Assembly (NCBI GenBank): GCA_020746105.1 | Contig: CM036632.1 | Span: 7,858,001-7,922,000 of the forward strand | Reading direction: 5' to 3' | Length of the DNA: 64,000 nt | Origin: Trogon surrucura | Lineage: Eukaryota; Chordata; Aves; Trogoniformes; Trogonidae | In this document: one piece after another, positions 28,701-40,044 of the stretch | Position numbering within the stretch: the first letter of the stretch is position 1 | Layout: the number at the start of each line of letters is the position of its first letter | Notes under the pieces: model-generated | The model's input: the letters and a program-made list of their open reading frames with translations, nothing else | Database searches by the model: none | What the model was told of the DNA's origin: nothing | Position numbers and translations under genes: made by a program

Positions 28701-31700
28701 CTTTCTATTTTGCACCCTTTTACTGAGAAAATAATTCTTTTAAAAATCCTTCTTCAAAAACCTTTGCTACAAAATGCCAGAAAATAATTGTCTCCATATG
28801 GTCTTTCAAGTCTAACATACCACAATGAACATATTCGCCAAGTCCACCCACCCACAGGCTCCATAAACTTTAAGAGCATTATTTGTATTTCATTTGGATC
28901 ACCAATTTCACCCAACCGCTCCCCTTCAAAACACGTTACTTCTTCACGCTTCCAACACAGGTAGAAGATACAAAAGGAAAGTAAGTTTTCAGCAAAATAA
29001 GAATGATAACGTATTGTATACTCTCTTTACTTCAGATACCAAAGTAAATTTCTAGCAGAAGGACTTACTTAAACTAATCTTCGTTTTATGTTTGCTCTTA
29101 TAAAATATCACCTAATCTTTTAAAACATTCATGTGTTACTATGTCATTTATTGGTACAAGACCAAGACCAAACATTGCAGTCTTTCCAAATTACATTGCA
29201 CAAAATGAGAGGGGAAAAAAGTTACATGTATTTTGATTTTTTTTTAAAAATCACTAAGGGTGGGGAAGCTTCCTCTCAGATATTTAAAAAAAGAAAGTTA
29301 CTATATTTAATGCACAAAAATCCACTTCCTATAGCCAAAAAAAATCAACTCCATATGCTCCATTTATCTGTCCTTGCTAAAACATCTAGAGCAAACTGAA
29401 ACGCCACAAGAAAGGTTGACCTCACGTAATACATAGAAGATAGGCTTAAGACCCAGTCAGAGATTCCCAGATTGCAGAATTAATCAGCAACACCTAGACA
29501 AAGAACAAACTAGTCACACAGCTGAAATCTTTTAATCTCTCCCTTCAGTAACTGCAAATGTTTTTGTAGACACAACAGCCTCTAAACTGTGCCTCTGACA
29601 AATCCTGGCTACCAGTTTCAACTCCCACCTAGGAAAGTTTCTATACAAGCTGTAATTTGGGAATAGCAGCACAAATGATAAGAGATGGTGGGAAAACAAG
29701 CACAGATATTCGCCTCGCCCCCAGGTGAATGCTGGATGCTGCTTTAAAACGCTGCAAGTATGCGATACGCTAATTTTCCTAACTAAAAGGGCAGTACAGT
29801 AGGTCAAAACTGACTCGCAGAAGAGCATGGACAAATAACAATAAAGTTCTATAAAATAAAAAAGTTACTTTTGAGACTATAAACGTGTACTTCCATAATA
29901 CGGACTAGCCATTTAGGCATTTACATGACAGATACCACATGCAAAATGAGTCTTCTCCAATTAGTACATACTGGGGTTACAAAATACACGATCAAACCAA
30001 TGGTTCCTTCATCCTGATAGAGGCTCTTGAAGGTACACTCCTGAAATATTGTTTGTTCTGAGTGGGTCCCAAGCAGGACCCTTTCAGTTACAACACAAAA
30101 GAAAAGAAAAAAAATAATTTAAAAAAATAAAACCAAAATGAAGACAAAAAGTAAGGGAGAACCACAAAACAATATATAGATCCACATTTACCTACCCCAC
30201 GCAACAGAGTCCACAGATCTACTATAAGGGATCACCAGTGGTTTGTACACAGTAACTCCTGTGTGGACAATCAGAAACAGCTCAGTACTTTGCATGTACA
30301 AGAACGGTGTCAGGTCCGTTTGGTCTTCTCAAGAAGGATTGGAAACAGGCCTACAGAGGAACAAGCCCCTCCCTGTCAGGAGTTTTATGGTCAGAGAATA
30401 CATTTAACTTGCAAGGTTCTTCCCAAGGAATGCAGTTTCCTTATATCAGAGCCACCATCTCATCTTAGAGCCACTTGGTCTAACCTCAGCTTCCTGGGAA
30501 AACTTTCCTTCACATCCTCAAGCTGACCAGTTATGAGATACTGGAAGAAAAACATGCAACAGCTTTATAAATTCAAAACCTGCATCTGCAAGTGGTCAAA
30601 GTTGTACTCAGACAGAGTACACAGCCTGGTGGGAAAATTCCTCCTCGGTGTATTAGAATGACGAGGCAGGAAGTTCATTAGTCCAAACCTACACGAGCAA
30701 GACAGGAAAAAAAAACATATTTGGAATCTGGCTACTGAATATAGGAAATACTGCTTTAAGTGACTATAATTCCGTATTTTATAATATCCAATGCAATTAC
30801 AAATGCCCTTTTTGGCGATTCTCCCTCTCCTGGAGTAAGTCACCAGGATCTGTTCATGTCAGAATTTGACCCTATAGACAACACCGCTTATGAGCTAAAC
30901 AAAGATCTTATTAAGGAACATGATATCTACAGTACTTGAAAGCAAAAATGTAACACCAAATAAAGACTCTTGAATACTTGGGATTAAACAAGAAAAGAAC
31001 CTGAATGGTATTTTGCAATACAAATCAGATAGTAAAAAAAAAACCCTCAAGAAAACACCAAACCACGTCTTCATGCTACAAGTTGCACTGACTGCTAGTG
31101 AGGCAGTTGTATAAAAACGTAGAGGTGACTCATTAAATGATTACATCTCACAGTTCTTCTCAAAGAAAATAGTAAGAGGCAGTTCCCTTACTTGCACATG
31201 CCAATTTTTTCAGCCTTTTTTTGTGCAGGCATGGGTGAGAACGTAAGTGAGCACAAGAGGGTTTGGACACATTTCTCTTCCTACCCATCAACTCCTTCTG
31301 CCAAGGTACGCCTAGCGTAGCACTCGATTTCAATCTAATTTGACTGAGGAGTAGATATTCCTACAAGCTGTGTGAGAACCAGTGGCTTGGTAGAAGAGCC
31401 ACTAAAATGAATTCCCACAGTTATTTTTCAGCTTCTTCCATACCTTGAGACTCATCAGACTTGGGTTTCATTGTTTTTACACAGCTTTTCTGTTTTGTTA
31501 AGAAACTCAGGGTATTTCACCTAAAAATCAACCACAGTTTCTCCTTTTGCATTAAGGAGCCACATTTGTGAAGAACAGCGGCAGCTCCTCAAAATCCAGC
31601 CAAGCCCTTGGACACGACAGCGAGAGCAAGACTTTAATTCAGATTGAACTTTCACAAATGAACTGATCTTCAATTCTTGTTGAAGAATTTTCTTATGGAA

Positions 31701-34700
31701 TTCAGAAGACTGTTAGTTTATAGTCTTGCAGTAGTATCTATCCTTGCTGGTACCATTTCCATTGAGCTGCTAAATAACTACCAGCTTCAAGGTTCTTCCC
31801 TATACCTGGCATAAAGTAACTCTTTCTTTCTGTAATAAACAAAACATCTGAAAATCAGGCTAATTAGTAAAATCATGTCAAGAAGCCCAACCTTTTGAAA
31901 AATTAGATCAAAGATCTTCAGTATTGCATATCCTAGATGGAATTCTGATTTAGATTTCACAGGCTTCCAACATGCAACATTTCCTGTTAACTCTATGAGA
32001 TCCTACTGAACTTGCCAAGCACTCTTTTCCTAGGAAATAATAGATAATATTTGTGTTTGCCTTTTAACATACCAATTTTTATTGGAAGACCTACCCACTT
32101 ATGCCTATGTACAAGTAGATAGCAGAAAATCAATGAAATTGTGGAAGCAGCTATGCATCACTTTATTTTCCTTAAATAAAACTTAGTATTACCAAATAAT
32201 TGGTTTAAAGGACCTCAGAAAGTCATGAAATAAATGTGACACAGATGTTCACCAAAAAAAAAAAAAAAGAACAAGAATGTTTTTACTTCATAGCAACCAA
32301 ATAGGTCAAGCCATTTCCTTCTTCAGTCAAATCTCAGAGGACCACAAAACACATGGTTTTCTAGCGGATTTTGTGTGTCTATCCCACTAAGAGGAAACAC
32401 TGCTGTCCAAAAAATTTGCAATACTAAGTTTTCCCATGAAATTTTTGGAATTAAAAGAAGGAAGTCATATGCAATTAAAAACCATTTGCTAGATGTTAAA
32501 AATATACAAATGGCATAATTAAATATGCTTTTACTACCTAAGTCGCATACCTTTACAACAAGCTGCTTTAAAAGAATGCACAGTGAAGAAGTCACAAACA
32601 CCAACATTAGGCCTTCCACGTAATTCTTTGCTTTTTTAAATCTTAAAGTAAAACATCACGTGTACTTCACTTCCATGAGATTCCTGCCTTCTTACATTTC
32701 TGTAAGCTGACAGGTTTTCCTAAAAAAACCCAGCTGCTAAGTACTTATTTTTATCCTCCTTGAATGAAGCACGTGGTCAATGTGTCCAAACTATTCACTA
32801 AAGTAAGTGCAATCCTTTCGTACGAGAACTACTGGGAGAAAAACTGAAGCAGACATCATTAATTATCACTTTAAAGAGGTAAAAATCCATGTAGATTCAT
32901 TCAATCATCACAGAACACTATACCATATGCTGGCTAGTCCCATGCAGAAGTCTGCAGACAAAATCACGTTTGATCCCATAACCAGAGTACACATATTTGT
33001 GCATTCCAAAAGAAAAATTAATATTGCATAGGAGAATGTGACTGAGATTGCCAAAGTGTGCCGGTACTTTGGCATTGCCCTTTTACTGCCATTTTATTAC
33101 AACTACTACAGACTACTTTTTAAGAAAGAATAAATTATAACATCTCACTATTCACTTGCAAGAAGCACTCGAGATGTCAGTGTGCATCCACAGACATCAA
33201 AAAAAGGAAGTGGGTGGAAACAACACTATGAGCTCTGTTTTAGACTCATTAAGCTTAAGATGACAATTACGCAATCTTAAGATGTCAAACAAGCCAACAT
33301 TTTAGCTGGGACAGATGGTACTAGATCCAGAGCACACAGTATACGCTGTGAGTCATCAGTTTAAATACGATAGCTCCATTTTTATTTGCAAATTTGATTA
33401 TCCAGAAACAAGATGTAGAAAGGAAGAGAGCACTAAACGAAGCACAGGGTCCTGCAAATCCTCACAAAAAAAGTTGGACGCGGAAAGATCATCTTCCAAA
33501 TGAAAAAGCGATTAACAAGATGGGAGGGAAGTGAGGAGAGAACAGTCAAAGAAGCCAAAAAAAAAGAGGAAAATTTCAAAAAGAAAGTGTAGTAAACAGT
33601 ACTAGAGGCAGCTGGCAGGACGAAGGGGAAGGGAACGTACCAAACAGAAGGGGTCAGACCGCAAGTGTGGAGAGGACCTAGGATGAACCTGGAGGAGAAA
33701 CGCTTTCAGACAGTGACTGTGAACAGCTCATTCGACGACTTTCAACATGAAACAGAGATGGGGCAATAGTTCAAAAGTAAATGGCGCCAAGGATGGGGTG
33801 TAAATAGAAACAGACTGAAGTATGTTTGCATTGAGAGGGAAAGGAAGAGAGCAAAGGATAGCAGCGCATAAGATGGGGCTACAATATAAGCAAAACAGTT
33901 TAAAGCTCTTGAAACCCTTCTGTCATACTAGGAAAGGAGAGACTTACAGGACAAGACAGTGAGCAGAAAAAAAACATAGAGGAAAGCCACAATGCCCTTC
34001 ATTTGTTTTCCTTTGAAAAAGTGTTCAGAATCCTATAAAGAAGGGGAAGCAGTAAGCATGATGGGATTGAGAAACTTGACGTGAACTGCAGAACGTATCT
34101 TGGAAAAGAGTGTGTTTTCTCAAGATCTGTCACCCCTCAACTGGTAAAAGCTCTTATAAAAGATCACAATATCTATTCAGTAACAGCAGCACATGGGAGC
34201 CTGCTCTCACATGGTTATTACCATGATTCCCAGACATTGTTCTGCAAAGTACACTCTGTCCTGTAAGTAAATCCTACAGCTTTCTTTGGTAGATGTAACA
34301 GTACACACAGATGCTAGGTTACAGGCACACTGTTTCCCTAAACCCATGACATGCTTACATGGCTGGGCACAAGTCACCCAATATCATCATATAAGAAGAC
34401 AAGGTTGGCAACCAACCACCTCTGGGAATTGTATCAGCAAAAATGTCATGTTTTCTTCCAACTCACAGCTAAAAATATTGAACATTAGGCTAAGAAAAAA
34501 CTTAAAGTGTTACTGCAATTAATAAGCCCATTTTCTGACACCACCAAAAATAACTAATATTTACAGCATAATTATTGATATTGTACTATGACATTTTTAT
34601 TAGAGAGAACACAGATTAAATGGGTTTGGGGATAAAAATCAAGACACTACTGACCTGACAGGTAATCTCTACAAATATGAGATTAGTTTAGCATGAAGAA

Positions 34701-37700
34701 AGCATTATTTAGCAAAAAGATACTTAGCATGAAGCACTGCTGGCTAGAAGTCATGTCATTTAGCTTTTTGTGTTCTCTCTCCTTCTCTCTCCCTAGAATC
34801 AATCCATGTGGTTAGTCTAACACTCAGGTGCATTTTTATATTCTTGGCATATCTCTAGACCGCTATTTAGAACTACTCTAAAGAACTTTTGGGACGACTT
34901 TTTAAAACCACTAGTACAAGTTATCCACTTTGAGTAGGGAGTGAAACACAGCTAACGTTCCTCTGTGTTTAAATACATTTCCTAGTTTACGAGTTTATGA
35001 TGTTATCAGCAAAACACACAGATTTAGTTTTAAATGCAGAACAAATGTCTATAACCACGCAGAGGCCACGTGGACTCTTCCATCTTTAACATTTACCTTT
35101 GAAAGACACATCCACCTGTGAAAAGAATAGATCAGGCTGCTCATGTCTAAAAGTTACAATCAATTCTATAATTTTTCTAAGAAAAATCTGGAGGGGGTTG
35201 TTACATTTAAGTGCTTTTACCTATAAATGGATAGCTACTTTGCCCTGCAGAACAGCAGAAGTCATCTTGCTAAATCTGTCTTGGCAGCAAATCCATTCTT
35301 CCAAGTTCTCTGCAAGACGATGTGGTCTCTCGGTCTAGTTCCTCACGAACGGCTGCTGCATAACAGAATAAACGTGCTACCTGGCACCGTCGCTGGGAAG
35401 TACAGCCAACAACTAACAGAGCCTGGCAGCTGAACTGCTCTCCCCCAAAAAAAGCTTCAGAATTCAGAAATAAAGCACAAGAGTTTGGAGAACAGTAGGG
35501 AAACTGAATGCCGTAATTAGTGCTGTAATTTGGTCTATTTGTCAAGTACAAGCGAGGTTTTAACCTTTTGGCAGGTCTCTTTAGAGCCCTTAGTAGAGAC
35601 AGCTTAAAACAAACATACGTACAGAAGCTGGTAAGAACTTGATCTTGCAGTCTTTTCCAAGAGGAATGGCACAGAGTGAATTTGGGGGACTACAAAGCCA
35701 CCGCATGACTAGACTCAGAATGTGCCTCCAGCACTGTCTGTTTATACATTTCAACATTATACAGAAGATCCTTCACTGTTTAGCACCATACAACCACACC
35801 ACCTGCTGCCAACTGCACTATTCGATGCGAGGCTCTCCGTTCACTGGTACCACGAAACAGCAAGCATGTAAAAGCCTCAGTCAAATCACAAAAGATGTGG
35901 TTTTCAACCAAGTGAGGAGAGGGAGGAGGAGAAATTGCCTGGATTAAGTGAACCACAGAGATATTTTAATCAGAACACAAAGGGCTGAGACAAACACCAA
36001 CTGACTCGGATCATATCGCATCAATAATCCATGCACAGAGCCTCGGCTGAAATCAATGGGAGGCTTGTGCATAAGTGGATTGTATAATAAAAATGCATGC
36101 CCCGATTTAGGGCTCCACATACAAAAGAGAAAGCAGTTCTAAGAACAATTCCCTTAATTAACATTTCTCTTCCACCAAGTGCTTCCAAAATAGTAAATCC
36201 TGATTTTACACAGCTCTGTTTTCATTCACAGTTTTTATCAGAGGTGGTAAAACAATTGACCCCATTTGACAAATAAGGGAACTGAAGCACAGGACGCAGA
36301 TTAAACTGAAGAGCAGGGCAGCAGATAGAACTGAACTGGGAACAGCAGTTTACCTTCTGAATCACAGTTTAATGTCCTAGATATTTAGATACTTATCTAG
36401 TTCAAGTCTCTAATTAGGGCAATCCTGTGCAGTCCTCAAGTAATTTTGCATACTACTTAAAGTATCTGTGCACAGAGATATGCTTATCTCCGTGCGTTTC
36501 CCACTCAATAACGTCAATTTTTTGAGGATTTCAAACAACCTGCAGAGGTTCAAAGCACTGAATCGCCCTGGTCAGACTCCCTTTGTACCCCGCAAATCTC
36601 AGTGCCAATAAAGAATTTTAAAACTGGTTGTCAAATCCACACTTTCCACATGCTTTCCATTGTTAAAAAAACAATAACAAAAAACCCACACAACTTTCAG
36701 TTCAAGAATACCAATTCAGTAGCTGGAAACGACACAACCAACCCTGGTGTTCCAAATTGACGTGGGTCCAGAAAAAAAAAGTCAGACTGGATCTCTGTTC
36801 AAGAAAAAAAGTGCAATACTTACAAGAAGCCAGTGTAAAATGTCCAATATACTGATTGCAAAAAAAAAAAACCACCAAAATCCAGCCTCATTAGTCTACA
36901 ATTGTTTTACAACAAAGCCAAATAAGGAGGAACATAAACTATACCATAACTTGACCCAAAAAAGCAACATGTTTATTACTGGGATATAAAGTTGTAAATA
37001 AAAGAACAGTCGCACTTGCATGCTACATAAAAATCTGACTTCACCTACAGAACCAGCCTTTAGCTAAATACAGACCATCTCCGGCTGATATCCTGAGTAT
37101 TCGTCCTCCCATGAAAATCCAGCTTTGAAATGCTTAACACCTCATGAAAGATTGATTCAGCAATACATCCTCTTTCAAGTTTACATCTCACATGTGATTA
37201 AGTCCCACATTACACAGGGCTAGTGCCTATAACAAGCACGTTCATTCCCCTTAACTACAGATGCAAGTCCATACTCCCGTGAAAATAACATATTTTGAAC
37301 TGAATGCGCTTTCTGCTCTTTACAATTACAGTGTTCAACTACTTCACATAATAACTTTTGGCTTGTTTGGTCTTTTGTTTTCCTTTTTGAGATTTCTTTT
37401 TAAGTCTATCACTGACAAAATGAGCAGAAATGCCCACTGAGAAATGGCCACATTTCCAGACAACTGCTTTAAGAATTATTTTTTCTGATTCATCAGAGTC
37501 TTTTTTTTAAGTTGTCAAAACAAACACCACACCCACTTGATTTCCGAGTTCTGGGTAATTATATTTAGAATTAGCAAGCATGTGCAACTATTAATCATAC
37601 AAGGTCTAGCCCTCACTTTACCTATTTAGAAATCAGCCAGTGCATTCAAATGCAGCCTGTTTATCATAGTGTTTAAGCTACATCCTCACCACCTCATTCT

Positions 37701-38736
37701 GTACCACCACAGACACACTCGGTCCCAGACACAGAGAGTACAGGGCAGCCCATTCAGTCGATCCCTCTGCCCCAAGGCAGGATCAGCTACTCCTCAGCCA
37801 CCATTATCGCTGATGACACACCAGGACTGGTTATTTCAGGCAGCAGCTTTACGCACTCACTAAACACATTCTAGATGAAAGGAGGGAAGCGTGTGGCGAG
37901 TCTGCAGTGCCTGCAACCGGGACGGTGCGCCAGCCGGCTTCCGAAAGGCAAAAATTAAAAATAAAAGCCCTCCCAAGATGCGAGTCCGGATTTTCTGAAG
38001 GTAGTATTGACAGCGTTAACGCCGCTGCCTTTAGAAACAGTTCACCTCGTCCAAACTGGATGAACCACCCCGTGATTATCACCGAGCCTCCATTAAGATG
38101 ACACACACCGAGTCCTCGCAGAGCTTAATTATTCTTTTAACCGCTCGTACACTGCAAGACACACTTTTTTTTTTTTTTTTAAAAACTTGTTATTACTCTT
38201 CCCCCTCTCCCAGCAGCCGAGCGGCCGCACGCAGGGCGCGCAGCGGTGTGGCGGGGCTGTCACTACGGCGGGGGACGGACCCCGCCGAGCCGCCGCAAAC
38301 CCGCCTCGCACCTCCCCCCCCCCGCCCCGCCTGACCCTGCCCGGGTGCGGGGGCGGCCGCCGCGGGGCACAGAGCCCCCATTGTGGCCGCTGCCGTAAGG
38401 GCCAGTCCCCGCCACGACGCTGCCCCGCTCCCAGTTGCTGTTCGGTGCCGGCTGCTCCAGCCGCCCCGCTCGGGCCGGCCCCTCAGCTCCCCAGCGGCAC
38501 CGCACAGGCGGGCAGCTCCGCGGCGACGGGAGGGGAGGGAAAGGGCGCGGCGCGGAGGGGCCGCGGCGGCGGCAACAAATGTCACGGCCTCGGAGGCGGG
38601 AGAGACGCGGCCCGCCCCGTCCCGGGAGCGGGGTGGCCCGGCCGCCAGCGCGCCCTCCTCCCGGCCAGGTGAGGGGCCGCGTTCCCCCCCCGCCTCCCCA
38701 CTCACCGCCGCCACCTCCGCCGCCCTCTTCGTCCAT
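1637..38736 (-). CDS. CYTH3: Cytohesin-3 (GRP1/ARNO3), Arf guanine-nucleotide exchange factor; 3' part outside window
   Basis: Nine coding exons in one frame with GT-AG borders: 38736-38706, 14021-13939, 13381-13317, 12932-12866, 8704-8586, 5600-5520, 3482-3370, 2677-2529 and 1748-1637. Together they give 820 nt, or 273 codons plus one base, of a protein that is about 400 residues in the family. Visible order: a short Gly-rich N-terminus (residues 1-11), a heptad-like coiled coil (about 14-60), a complete Sec7 domain (about 62-246), the linker, and the first PH strand (REGWLLKL). The catalytic glutamate finger is E160 in [13 protein letters not shown]. Known for the family: the coiled coil binds GRASP/tamalin and CASP, Sec7 loads GTP on Arf1/Arf6, and PH recruits the protein to PI(3,4,5)P3 at the plasma membrane. 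By recall the sequence is closer to CYTH3 than to CYTH1, 2 or 4 ([20 protein letters not shown]). The PH domain and C-terminal polybasic exons are not in 1-1636 and must lie further left. Confidence 0.96.
2529..2677 (-). CDS. CYTH3: CYTH3 coding exon 8 (Sec7 hydrophobic groove)
   Basis: 149 nt after acceptor ATTTCAG and before donor GTAAGT. It encodes [20 protein letters not shown], then [20 protein letters not shown] and [25 protein letters not shown] is Sec7 motif 2, which binds Arf switch regions. Confidence 0.97.
3370..3482 (-). CDS. CYTH3: CYTH3 coding exon 7 (Sec7 catalytic loop)
   Basis: 113 nt after acceptor TCTGTAG and before donor GTGCAA. It encodes [20 protein letters not shown], then [17 protein letters not shown] and one base of Asp. 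It carries the glutamate finger in [11 protein letters not shown], the residue that displaces the nucleotide phosphate from Arf. An apparent ORF running on through the donor into the intron is a readthrough, not a protein. Confidence 0.97.
5520..5600 (-). CDS. CYTH3: CYTH3 coding exon 6 (Sec7)
   Basis: 81 nt after acceptor TTCCCAG and before donor GTGAGT. It encodes (R)[19 protein letters not shown] plus LNLVQAL and two bases of Arg. This is the Sec7 helix pair before the catalytic loop. Confidence 0.96.
8586..8704 (-). CDS. CYTH3: CYTH3 coding exon 5 (Sec7)
   Basis: 119 nt after acceptor TTCCTAG and before donor GTAAAA. It encodes [20 protein letters not shown], continuing [19 protein letters not shown] and part of an Arg codon. 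[11 protein letters not shown] and IGDYLGER are Sec7 hallmark segments. Confidence 0.96.
8705..12865. other. CYTH3 intron 4
   Basis: A 4.2-kb intron. It contains a 25-bp tandem duplication (9288-9337), a short CpG-rich patch (about 9545-9680) that stands out from its AT-rich surroundings, and a perfect MEF2-type CTATTTATAG at 11644-11653. No coding sequence recognised. Confidence 0.75.
9288..9337. repeat. 25-bp tandem duplication
   Basis: Two adjacent 25-nt units, GAACTAGACTATTCACAAAG plus GACTT and the same with two T-to-G changes, followed by a partial third copy (TTCACAAA). Seen directly. Confidence 0.9.
12866..12932 (-). CDS. CYTH3: CYTH3 coding exon 4 (entry to Sec7)
   Basis: 67 nt after acceptor TGTGTAG and before donor GTAGAG. 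It encodes (S)[19 protein letters not shown] plus PKK, the segment leading into the Sec7 domain. It is nearly invariant in cytohesins as I recall them. Confidence 0.96.
12933..13938. other. CYTH3 introns 3 and 2
   Basis: Two short introns (12933-13316, 384 nt; 13382-13938, 557 nt) flanking exon 3. A plus-strand ORF across 12830-13183 is the antisense shadow of exon 4. Nothing else seen. Confidence 0.8.
13317..13381 (-). CDS. CYTH3: CYTH3 coding exon 3 (coiled coil)
   Basis: 65 nt after acceptor TTGGCAG and before donor GTGAGT. It encodes [20 protein letters not shown] plus E, finishing the coiled coil, and ends with AG of a split Ser codon. Confidence 0.95.
13939..14021 (-). CDS. CYTH3: CYTH3 coding exon 2 (start of coiled coil)
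   Basis: 83 nt after acceptor TTCCAG and before donor GTAATT. It encodes [20 protein letters not shown] and on to DDIE (residues 11-38), the first heptads of the N-terminal coiled coil. Phase matches exon 1 (G|TG, Val). Confidence 0.96.
20700..20723. repeat. Perfect 24-bp palindrome in intron 1
   Basis: The twelve bases AAATATGCATGG are followed at once by their exact reverse complement, with no spacer. It contains two ATGCAT motifs around CATGGCCATG. It could be a paired binding site or a small cruciform. No function can be assigned. Confidence 0.9.
36240..36360 (+). mobile_element. Probable MIR (CORE-SINE) fossil fragment
   Basis: The plus strand reads GAGGTGGTA, then CCCCATTTGACAAATAAGGG followed by AACTGAAGCACAGG, then GGCAGCAGATAGAACTGAACTGGG in a similar context. 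This follows the recalled MIR consensus order (GAGGTAGGTA, CCCCATTTTACAGATGAGGA, AACTGAGGCACAG, GGCAGAGC, GAACCCAGG). By eye 28 of 34 bases agree in the central block. MIRs are old amniote SINEs, sparse in birds. Confidence 0.6.
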
Positions 38737-39350
38737 GTTGGGGCTGCAGGCAGGGCGCTCCGCAGCGGCTGAGGGAGGCCCGGGGCTGGCTCCGCTCGCT
38801 CGGCGACCCCTCCGCGGCGCTCGGCGCCTCGCGGCCGCTTCCCCGCCTCCTCCACCGCCGCCGCGCTCTGCCGCTGCGCTCCTCTCCCCCGTCCCTCTCC
38901 GCCCAGCCCTGCCCCAGACCCGGCGGCAGCCACCGCCTCGGCCCAGCCGCCCGCCCCTCTCATGTGACCCGCGGAGGGGCGGAGGGGGGAAGGCAGGCCC
39001 GGCCGGCCCAGCGTCGACAGCCCCGCCGCCACAGGGCCAGCGGCCACCGCCGTGCTGCCTCCTCCCCTCAGGGGGCGGCAGCTCCTCGGCCGTGCCCTGC
39101 GGCGGAGCGAGGACCCTCCCACCCGGATTCCCGCCTCCCTTTTTCGGTGTTCCCTCTGCGGCAGGTTTCGCACGACTCAGCCTGGGAGCGTTGAGGCCCC
39201 TAAAACGACTCCCCCGTGGGTTGCCCGGGGTCGCGGCGGGAAGGGGGCGAGGGCGGCGGCCGGGGGGCGGGGGGAGCGGGGAGCCTGGGCTGGAGGACAC
39301 CCGCTGGGGCGCAGCCTGAGGGTGGTGGCGGAAAGGGCTGAGGGGAGCCC
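38200..39350 (-). promoter_or_regulatory. CYTH3: CYTH3 CpG-island promoter and 5' UTR region
   Basis: An abrupt rise to very GC- and CpG-rich DNA surrounds the CYTH3 start codon at 38736. Upstream (38740-39350) are repeated GGGGCGG-type Sp1 boxes, for example near 38972. No TATA box sits at a sensible distance, so transcription probably starts at several dispersed sites. Two TFE/MITF/USF-type E-boxes, TCATGTGAC (38960-38968) and GTCACATGA (39384-39392), lie upstream. The long ORFs in this island are GC-driven open frames without family resemblance. Confidence 0.85.
38706..38736 (-). CDS. CYTH3: CYTH3 coding exon 1
   Basis: 31 nt encoding MDEE followed by six glycines and the first base of a Val codon. 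The ATG at 38736-38734 sits in a strong context (CCCAACATGG, A at -3 and G at +4). A consensus donor GTGAGT follows at 38705-38700. The exon lies inside a CpG island. Family members start with a comparable MDE(D/E)-Gly stretch, which fixes the start. Confidence 0.9.
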
Positions 39351-39883
39351 TCGAGTCAGCCGGGTTTCATGCCGGTTGGGGTTGTCACATGAGGTCTGCA
39401 GTAGCCAGAAAATGCCTGCAGAGCCACTGACTCTTGGAGGTACCTGAAGAGCAGGAGGTGACAAGGCAAGGGCCCAGCTGGCCTAAAGCAGTGTCATGAA
39501 GGGGCACGAGATGGGTTGAAAGTCTCAGAAAAGGAGCCTGACGCATATAATATTTCTGCACGTTTTCTGCTGATTCTTACTTGCTCCTTGTTCTTGGGTC
39601 TGGTCTGGTGCTGGAGGGTCACTGGGTGCTCCCACTGCACAGGGTCGTGGAGAACCTTGTGTATAAAAGAGACCCGTTCATCGTATGCGGTGCAGGGTTT
39701 GCGTTGGTGTGTGTTGTCTATGTTGGTAACAAAGGATTTGCCTGCTTACTGCCCTAGGAGTCAAAGTATCTGTGGGATTTCTTAAGTCCTCCGTAAAGAT
39801 CTTCAGTGATGTACCATGGGAGTCAGGATATTGGCCCCCTCCAGAGTCTGTAAAGGTAAGCAGAAGTGTGCTGGCACTGACCA

Positions 39884-40044
39884 CTCTTCCTTCCTTTCCT
39901 TCCTTTCCTTCCTTTCCTTCCTTTCCTTCCTTTCCTTCCTTTCCTTCCTTTCCTTCCTTTCCTTCCGTTCCTTCCTTTCCTTCCTTTCCTTCCTTTCCTT
40001 CCTTCCTTCCTTTCCTTCCTTTCCTTCCTTTCCTTCCTTTCCTT
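39884..40044. repeat. Nonamer polypyrimidine minisatellite (CCTTCCTTT)n
   Basis: About 17-18 head-to-tail copies of CCTTCCTTT with one T-to-G variant (near 39967) and one unit with an extra CCTT step. The strand is essentially pure pyrimidine for 160 nt. Because the unit is nine bases it stays open in all three frames, which produces false Phe-Pro-Ser and Leu-Ser-Phe repeat ORFs. Confidence 0.95.

Larger units (their letters stand above)
14022..38705. other. CYTH3 intron 1 (24.7 kb)
   Basis: A long first intron separates the Gly-rich exon 1 from the coiled-coil exon 2. It holds A/C-rich low complexity near 14150-14215, G11 at 17254-17264, a perfect 24-bp palindrome at 20700-20723, a probable MIR fossil near 36240-36360 and a T-tract near 38166-38180. 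Slightly GC-richer DNA at about 22400-23400 carries antisense ORFs without family resemblance. I found no further exon, although an alternative first exon could not be excluded by eye. Confidence 0.75.

Noticed and set aside
38193-39319. Several overlapping long ORFs (up to 345 codons) on both strands around the CYTH3 start
   Set aside because: They lie in a CpG island where stop codons are rare, are full of Pro, Arg, Gly and Ala, run through the CYTH3 exon 1 donor, and show no family motif.
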